From positions 1 through 49,124 of the forward strand of contig NZ_JAATHD010000037.1 of the NCBI RefSeq assembly GCF_011947265.1: DNA of 49,124 nt, given 5' to 3'. Shown here one piece after another: positions 25,112-33,300 of this stretch. This DNA is from Paenibacillus sp. HB172176. GTDB taxonomy: Bacteria > Bacillota > Bacilli > Paenibacillales > Paenibacillaceae. Position numbers and translations under genes: made by a program. Position 1 is the stretch's first letter. Each line of letters begins with the position of its first letter. Under the pieces are notes generated by a model. That model was not told where the DNA came from and made no database searches. It saw only the letters and a list, made by a program, of their open reading frames with translations.

Positions 25112-26264
25112 TCAGGTTGTGCTTTTTTTCCTGCAAGGCTCAGTTGCAATGCTATTCACAATAAGATGGTAAGCATCGGCGTCTGGCGCGGCGAAGCGCA
25201 GAAGCTTCATGCCTTCCTCAGCAATAGCTTGTCGCTCGGAGTCACTGCAGAGCTGGAAGGCAGCTATCGTTAAGGTTGCCGTCTTGCTCTTCTGTTGCAG
25301 CTGCCAAGTGCCGCGGACAAATCCGTCTAGAAGGATGGTTGGACGAACCAGGCCATTGCGGGTGAACACCTGCTTGCGATCCTCATCGCGAAGAATGCGG
25401 TTCCGATTGGCATGAGAGAGCAGTATATTGTCGAATTCGCCAAGGAAGCGAATCCCAGCTGGAGTATCCGCCGAAGGACGGGGGGGCATCCGGCAGATCA
25501 TAGAGGAGCTCTCCTTTTTCATTCTGAAAGCTGATGAGCTGGTCTGAAAGCAATTTCACAACCTCGGACAGCTTAGTCAGTCCCGACCAGATCTGCATGT
25601 CTTTGACGGATGCCGGTCCAAAGGCGGAGAGGTAGCGCAGCAGCAGTGCCTGGAGCTTCTCTTCGGATGGCTCTGCCAGCGGCTGCCCGAGCCATACATC
25701 GGCTGAAGCATGCCTCGCTTGGCCGCTCCTGTTCCAGAGCCCGCGCGGAGGCAGCTGCACGAGCGGCACGTTGTTGCGCGCCGCAGCGGCAAGCGCCTCT
25801 GGAGCCTGCTTCGGCCATTTGGTTTGAAGCCTCTTGCCGAGCTCGTTGTGGCTCAGCGCTTCGTCCGCCAAGAGGTCTCTGGCTGCTTGCTCTAACTGAT
25901 ACAGATTGACCCCTTCGAGGCGCTTGCCAAAGCTGCCCTTGAGCGACTGGGCAAAAACAGGCTCCAGGCTGGATCGCATGTTGAGGCAATCCTGGGCGGA
26001 AACCAAGTGCAGCGTTGAGCGCATCATGGCGATGCGAACGGCTTTGCGCTCGAGGAGCAGCCTGGACAGCTCCGTCGGCTGGAATTGGTCGAGCCGCGCC
26101 CATAATCCGAAGTAAGGGGCATCTGTTGATTGGGCCTGCATGCCAGCCAGCCTTTCGATGGCTTCAAGCGCTGGAAGCCGCACACGGTCCAGCAGCATTT
26201 GACGAGCGAGCAATGCGCGATTCAAGGACCGGTTGCAGAGCACAATCGGTTGTTCTTTTGACAT
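25112..26264 (-). pseudogene. winged-helix HTH_42 (YcaQ-like) protein, frameshifted at a G7 run
   Basis: Two overlapping minus-strand frames together make one protein of about 384 residues of the winged-helix DNA-binding family PF06224 (HTH_42; relatives include the DNA glycosylase YcaQ/AlkX). The first frame (ATG 26264) holds LARQMLLDRVRLPALEAIER and LAGMQAQSTDAPYFGLWARL, the family start. It runs through GELLYDLPDAPP and then diverges. The second resumes with ADTPAGIRFLGEFDNILLSH and NGLVRPTILLDGFVRGTWQL, the family end. The switch falls on a run of seven G (25480-25486), and loss of one base restores the frame. It may be a true mutation, a phase-variable tract or a sequencing error. Confidence 0.75.
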
Positions 26265-26318
26265 CCTTCATTCCCCCTGCTATATGGATTATGGTACTCC
26301 CAGCTGCCTCAATCCTAT

Positions 26319-26678
26319 TTATCTGAATCGACCGAAGAAGGAGCGAATATCCTCTGCCAGCAGCTGAGGCTGATCCATCGCCGCGAAATGCGTGCCGCTC
26401 TCGAACTCGGACCAATGCACGATGTTCGTATTGTCTCTTTCCGCGAATGGACGAATAGATTTGAAATCATCTCCGAATACGGCTAATCCGGTTACGGCGG
26501 TGTTCGGTGCTTGCGAAGATTCCTCCGCGCTATGGCCGTTCTCGTAATAGAGTCTGGAGGAGGATTCGGCAGTGTTGGTCAGCCAGTAGATCATCACATT
26601 GGTCAGAAAGGCATCTCGATCGATGAAATCGATATGATCGCCGAAGCCGTTGAAGAGATCAGCAATCCAAGCCAGAAT
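26319..26678 (-). pseudogene. epoxide hydrolase, 3' remnant
   Basis: An open frame of 119 codons without a usable start codon at its 5' end. It reads LAWIADLFNGFGDHIDFIDR, DAFLTNVMIYWLTNTAESSS, RLYYEN and VHWSEFESGTHFAAMDQP, then LLAEDIRSFFGRFR. This is the C-terminal third of an epoxide-hydrolase-type alpha/beta hydrolase: the aromatic YWLT...RLYYE segment positions the epoxide, and the His in GTHFAAMDQP is the catalytic base. The nucleophile and N-terminal part are absent, and a stop lies at 26679-26681. The break coincides with the beginning of the non-coding region that holds the T-box-like element. Confidence 0.75.
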
Positions 26679-26756
26679 TTATAGAATATTGGGTAAGGGT
26701 CTTCTGTCTAGCGCTGATTACGAACGTTACAACACGATCCCAGACGGCTATCCACT

Positions 26757-26864
26757 CTGCAAAGTTGGTTACCAGCGTTGCAGCTTGCAAAAAAAGCGCG
26801 GTACCACGCGTTTGCGCAGATTACCTTTTACAAGGACACCGGAGGCCTCAATAGAGGTTTTTTT
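26757..26864 (+). promoter_or_regulatory. T-box-like leader remnant (no cognate gene)
   Basis: In order: a hairpin with stem CTGCAA/TTGCAG (26757-26783) and an inner TTGGT/CCAG pairing; AAAAAGCGCGGTACCACGCG (26791-26810), which resembles the conserved T-box sequence (AGGGTGGNACCGCG) that senses the uncharged tRNA 3' end; a CCTT/AAGG mini-stem; and CCTC-AATA-GAGG followed by T7 (26846-26864), a terminator-like end. This is the 3' half layout of a T-box riboswitch. I could not find a convincing stem I or specifier loop, the terminator stem is short, and no aminoacyl-tRNA synthetase or amino-acid gene follows. It looks like a relic or a transplanted leader. Confidence 0.4.
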
Positions 26865-26930
26865 CACGGTTAATTGCGAGATTGTCTATTCATTGTGGGC
26901 AGTCTCATAAAAAAGCGCAGATTGACATGT

Positions 26931-27208
26931 TGACGGACACAGATGCGCTTATTTCCATCAAAAATCATCATTTGTCATCTTAACGGACACCAGCGCTCTT
27001 ATTTGCGACAAATCGAGGAAAAAAGGGTGTATTCCACACAATAAGGTCTGTCATGTCCGCCAATATGGAAGAATCCCCGCATTTGAGCCGAATAAGGTCT
27101 GTCATGTCCGGTAAAGCTGGTCAGACTGTTCAAAGGATGCCAATATGACAATTCTGAGGTCTAATTTGCAGTCCACGGTTAAACAACAGCTTCTATTGTG
27201 TCCGTTAG
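26931..27208. repeat. cluster of five GGACA...CTTATT intergenic repeat units
   Basis: Two plus-oriented units (26931-26954 and 26981-27004) share ACGGACAC, a few variable bases, then CGCTTATTT or GCTCTTATTT. Three minus-oriented units follow: AATAAGGTCTGTCATGTCCG occurs exactly twice (27040-27059, 27091-27110), and a shorter TATTGTGTCCGTTA lies at about 27195-27208. Read in one direction all contain CGGACA, and the first four then continue to CTTATT. No reading frame covers them. The role is unknown; they may be members of a dispersed intergenic repeat family. Confidence 0.55.
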
Positions 27209-27377
27209 GCGTCACTCGGCATCCCTTCTTGAAAAAATAGCAATGCGATGCGGTTTTACAATGAATCGAAAACCTTATATAGGACTTTATGTTCAGATCC
27301 TGATAATGCCATACTCCTATAATCTTAAAGTAGTGAATGTCGCTAATGATTAATGCAATAAACGAGGAGGAAGTCGC

Positions 27378-30300
27378 ATGATTGGAAAACAATCAAGAGC
27401 AGGAAGCAGCAGGGGATTCAGAAGCAAGATAGCTATTCTGTTATCGTTAATGCTGCTGCTTCAAACAGGTCTGGCAGGCGGTTGGTGGGTGGGGACCCAA
27501 GTCGCCGAAGCCGCCGCTACGAAATACATAACCTTCCTGTACGATGATTTCGGACAAGCAGCATCGCGCCTGCAATTCAACGGGCAAGCTCAAATTGCGA
27601 ATGGCGCGCTGCGTTTGACGCCTTCAACTAAAGCCACCTTTGGCTCCGTATTCAACAAGGAGCGAGTCTCGTTAAGCGATCAGAAATCGTTTAGCACCTA
27701 TTTCGAGTTTCAAATGTCGGATCCCGACAGCATAGACAATTATCCACCGGGAGCGGATGGCTTCGTCTTCACGCTTCAGACGAACTCCAACGATGCAGGC
27801 AGCATCGGCAACGGAATCGGTTATGGCGGCATTGGGAACAGCATCGGCATTGAGTTCGATACGTTTGCGAATCAGGATGCTGGCATCGAAGATCCCGATG
27901 ATCATCATGTCGCTATTCAATTCAACGGCAGCGTGAAGCATCAAGGCCAAACAGCGGGCGTTGATTATGCTACTTCTTATAACTTTAAGCAGGGCGGGCC
28001 TTATTATGCCTGGATCGACTATGACGGAGCGGCGCAGACAGTCAAGGTCTATGTGAACAACAGTGCTGCTCGACCGTCCTCGCCTCTGCTCGTCAAATCG
28101 GGGATTAATCTTAGCGGTATTCTCGGCTCGAATGACGTGTATGCGGGGTTTACTTCCGCGACTGGCAGCGCCTTCGAGAATCATGATATCAAGCAATGGT
28201 ATTTCACCAATCGCCATGATCCCATTGATCTGAGCTGCGGCTGCTATGCGGAGGCTCCGGCCAAGCTTAGCTATACGACTGTCGTGAACAGCGTATACGG
28301 CTACTATACGGATATCGCGCTGTCATCGCTCAGCGGGCAGCCGGGCGCGAATGTCGCTTTGGAAATCAGCCAAGAGAGCCATGTCGTTTTCGTGGACGCG
28401 AATGACAATTCGCAGGATCTGGCTGACGCTCCCGGCGTTACGACCGATGCTAACGGTTTGGCGAGAGTGTACTTCCGCGGCGAAGGCGGCGATCCTTCCT
28501 TCCGCGTATCGACCGAATATGGCGTCTATAAGGATATTATTTTCACACTGCCTCCTACAGTCACGACAGGAGCGATAACGCCCGCCTATCCGGGCATGAC
28601 CGCTTCCATCGGGTTGAATGTGGTCGGCACTGGCGGAGAGACGATTACCGACTGGGGCGTGCAATATCGCGAGAAAACGACGCCTGAAGCCAATTGGATT
28701 CCGGTAAAGGGCGATCCGCCTATTCTTACCACTACCGGTCCTCACGCCGTAACGCTTGCAGGATTGTCGGAGAATACGGACTATGATCCGCATGTTTACG
28801 AAGCGCGGGCATACGCGGTCAACGCGCAAGGAGCTTCCTACGGAGAGGTGAAGGAATTCGCCGTCGAAGAGCCTATGTCGCCTGGCGATGTAGTCTATGA
28901 CCGTACGGGGCCTTCTCATATTTATATGGATGACGAGATTACGCAGCAGATTGTCGGTCATGGCTTCAACAAGCTCAAGAAGCGAATGAACGGCCTTAGC
29001 GTCAGCCTGTTCGATGGAACGGATACGACGGCGATTGGGGCGGAGCAGATTCATTACATCAGCGATACGCTGCTGTCCATTGATATGCCGGAAGGGCTGC
29101 CGCTGGGCGCGTATGATTTGATCCTCACGCATTCCTTCTTCAACGACAGGAGCTTCGAGGATGCTTTGACCGTTACGGACGATCCCATCTACAGAACGAG
29201 AAATTACGAGGAGATTACCGCCGAGAACGAATTCGCGGATGCGGATCAAGTGTCCAAAATCGTGCTTCGCGGACCGTTCAAGGAATATGCGAGCGAGCCT
29301 GGCATTTTCAAGCTTAGCGATCCCAATGAAGTGGTGTCGCTGAACGGCAATTTGCTGTTCAAGGGCTCGTCGCTTGAGGTGGACAAAACCGGGCCAAGAG
29401 ATATTATCCGGGGCAACGGCAGATTGTATGTGAACGGGAAAGGCACGATCGATGTTCTTACCGCCTATACGTTGCATGACGGGGAATTCGAGTTGAAGCC
29501 GGAGGATTTCGAGCTCGTGCTCGAGGATAATCTGCTTTCAGTCGATTATATCGGCATGTCTACGCCAATCAACGTTCATTCCATCTCCTTCCTGGAGGAT
29601 GGCATTCGGGTGAAGGGCAGCATCGAGGTTGGCTTCAACATGGGCAAGACGTCCGTCGGGGGCTCCGCGATCGTGAACGGCCTGGATTTCAAGGGCTCGC
29701 GCGTGGACCTCGATGCGGACTTTACGATTGGAGCGGATTTCAAAACAGGACCGATCGACAGCTCGGAGCTTCGCGTCGGCATTAATACCGCCATTCAAAG
29801 GTACAGCTTCGGCGCGACCGCCGGACTGCGCAAGTACAATTTGGGCTTCGAGATGGATCTCGCCATCAAACAATCGCAGCTAGACGCCGTCAGCTTCGCG
29901 ATTCATGCGAATATGCCGATTCCGGGCACAGGCGTGCAAGTTACACGGCTGGGAGCAGGAATCGAAAATCTGGCCGGACAGAGAACGGCTCCATTAACCT
30001 TCCGGGCGCTTGGCGGTTTGTCCGATATCGTCACGCCGATTGTGGACGGCGATCGTATGGTGAATATCAATCCGCTAGATGCGGAGATTTCGGCGAATCA
30101 CTTCGGCGCGAACGGAACGCTTGCATTATATTCCGTGGATGTCGCGAATCTGGATCTGTTCGTGGTAGCCAATCCTACGGGGTACAAGGGCTATACGAAG
30201 GCCGGCTTCAAGTTAACGGCGAATGTGTCGCTGCTTGATGTTCTGGTCGGCGAGATTATGGCCAAATATTTCAGCTCGCTCGGGATTGAAGGCTATGCGA

Positions 30301-33300
30301 AGGGGAAATTGCAAATTCCGCGGAATATTCCGCTTGTCGGCGGACAGAAGCTGGCCAGCGCGGAGATGGGTGTGGATAGCGAGCGGGCCAAAGGCGGCTT
30401 CTCTGTCATCGGCATCGGTTTTCGAGTGGCGTATATTTTCAGCAAGGATGATGTAGACTTCGATGTCGATATGTTCTCTACGGTTAAGAATGTAGCCAAA
30501 AAGGCCGTGAATACGGTCGTTAACGTGGCGAAGAGCTTATGGCCGTTCAGCAGAGCTCCTCATGATCCGATTGCCGCAAGCTTGTATGCCTCGGGGCTTC
30601 ATTCAGGAGTTTCCGGCATTCGAGGCTCCGTTCAGCCTTATAGTAATGAATCGAATAATGAGGATACGGATGCGGACAGCATCGAGGTCTCGCAGATTAT
30701 CGGCGAGAAAATGCAGAACCTGAGCGGACGTCCGGCTGAGGGCAGCGGCCGCTACATGGAGGGATATGCGACAACGATGAATGTCGCATTGAATCCGCAG
30801 GTAACAGCTGCTGGCGGCGATACAACAATCATCCGTCATTCCTTCGAGGTGAAGGAAGCTTATCGCGCGGTTCTTGATTTGAGCGGCGCCGGCGCGCTGC
30901 CGTCCATTGTGTTGAAGAAGCCGGACGGAAGTCGTTATCCGCTTCGCTTCGAAGCCTCCGACGAAGGGGAGGCGAATGCGGTATATTCGGCGGAAGCAGG
31001 GAAGGTACTGGCAGAGGTCGAGTTCAACGAGAAGGGCATATGGACGCTGGAAGCGCCGGATACGGTGTCGATGACCGCAGGCAAGCTGTTGTTCCGCAAA
31101 GCGGATGTTGCATTCGAGGAGCTTGCCGATCAATGGCTGGCGACGGACGAAGCGCAGCTTGTTCCGATGAAGCTTGACAAGCCGGATCTTCTGCTACTGG
31201 AGCTGACGGACGCAAGCCCGGATACGGCAATCTATCAGCCGGACGGCCGTCCTTATGTATTGGAAGCGAACGAAAACGAACCGGCATGGAATCGCTATTA
31301 CGATTCCCAGTCAGGCAAGCTGTATCTCTACGTGGATGCAGCCGAAACGGGCACATGGCTTCTTGCCGGCGGCGACGAGGCGCTGCTGAACACGTATCGG
31401 ATACAGCCGGGCAAGACGATGCGCGAAGCGCTGAATTGGCTCCAGTCCGATCAGCATGAATCGGTTCTGCAGCTCGACAGCAGCTTCTCCGGCGGCGTTG
31501 TCTTGGAAATCGAGCATGCATCGGCGGATGCGGCTGTATTCCGTCCTGACGGGACGGAATATCCGTTGCAATCGAATCCTAATCTGCCTGGCTGGAATGC
31601 TTCGTACGATGCTGAGCGCGAGGCGATGACCGTTCTGCTGGATGTCGATCATTACGGCTTATGGATGGTTCGTTCGGGACAATTCCCGTCCGTCTACGCC
31701 TTCGCTCTCAAGAGCTCGCCGTCCGATCTTGGCGATTTGTTCGAATCCAGCCGAAGCATGGGGCTCGACATGCAAGAACAGGGGCGCTATGTATTCGCGA
31801 TTTCCGGAGAAAACGATGGCATTGCCATTCAGAAGCCGGACGGCTCCGCTTACGAAATTGTCAGCGATGAGAATGCCTCCGACCGCAACGCAATTTGGAA
31901 CGAAGATCAGCAGACGCTCTACGTAACCGTTGATGTAGATAAGCTTGGCGTTTGGTCGGTGCGGTCCAACTCCTGGTTCGGGCTTGATCTGTACACCGCT
32001 CCACCGGCGCAAACGATTGAAGCTTTCCACTCGGAAGCGGTGGAGGGAGCGGAAGGGAACACCTTCCGATTGTCTTGGAATGTCTCGCATCCGAAGCCGG
32101 ACACGCATGTGACAATGATGATCGTACCTAATGCGGAGGAGCGCGTGGGAGAGATTGTCGCCGACGGGCTTCCTGCGGCGGGCATAACCGAGATTACCTT
32201 GCCTGAAGGCTATATGCCGGGTGAATATTGGCTGGTCATGAAGGCGGACGGCGATTCTTCCGGCCCAATGTTCCGCTTGTCCGACAGCGCAATTAACGTA
32301 ACGGCCAAGACAATGCTTCCTCGTCCCGAGCAACTGGAAGTAGTGTCGACTGGCAATGGAGAAATTACTCTCCGATTTACGGATACGCATGCCGAGGATG
32401 TGTCCTATTTCCGCATTCTGACTGCGGATGAGGAAGGCAACCTGCAATATGAAGGTCCGACGCTGGATGTTGAACCGCAAGAAGGAGCGGAGCAAGAAGC
32501 CATTGTGTATGGATTGGAGACAGGTCAGACGCATCGCCTTGCCGTCATGGCCATCAAGGAGAATGAGGAAGGAGCGCTGTACAGTCAGCCTTCTGAAATC
32601 GTGACGGCCGAATTGCCTGTACCGAACCGCGCCGCGCTGGATGTTGTGATCGATTCGGGCGGGGCGGCGCAGGTCGAGCATGAGTATACGCCGTATTACG
32701 CCGACGATTCCTCCGATGAGCAACTGCGGCTTACGGTTACTTCCTCCCATGAGCTGACGCTGACGGTTCAGGCTGATCAAGCGGTATCCGCTGAATTGTT
32801 CGTGGGCGGGGAATCGCAAGGCGTGAAAGAGGCCGATCCGGAGATGGGAGCCGAATTCTCCTTGACGGATTTGACCGAACGGGATTACACGATCGAGATT
32901 GAAGCCGAGAATGAAGCGGGAGATATTAGCCGTTATTATCAGAAGCTGTTCGTCGACGAGACCGCGCCGTTCCTCTATGTGGAGGAGCCTGTCAGCGGGT
33001 ATGTGGAGGATGGCAATCGGGTGTTGTTCAGCGGCGCGGCGGAACCGGGCGTGCGCCTGACTGCGAATGACCGGCTCATTCCGGTCAATGAATATGGTCA
33101 ATTCCATGCTTATTTGCCAATAACGGAAGATGAGGGCGTGCTGCCGATCGAGCTGCTGGCAAAGGATGAGGTTGGCAACACGACGACGTACCGGTTGGAA
33201 GTGTTGAAGGGCAACGGGGGAGCCTCCGGCCAGGAGAGTCCTGCCGATTTGTCGGCGCTGACAACGGATATGGGCGACATGTCGACGCTGTTCGATCCAG

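Noticed and set aside
26650..26910. 86-codon plus-strand open frame
   Set aside because: It runs through the T-box-like hairpins and terminator, has no ribosome binding site, and its sequence has no protein-like pattern.
27040..27110. Possible CRISPR array (20-base exact repeat)
   Set aside because: Only two exact copies with a 31-base gap, degenerate relatives in both orientations, and no cas genes nearby; better explained as an intergenic repeat family.
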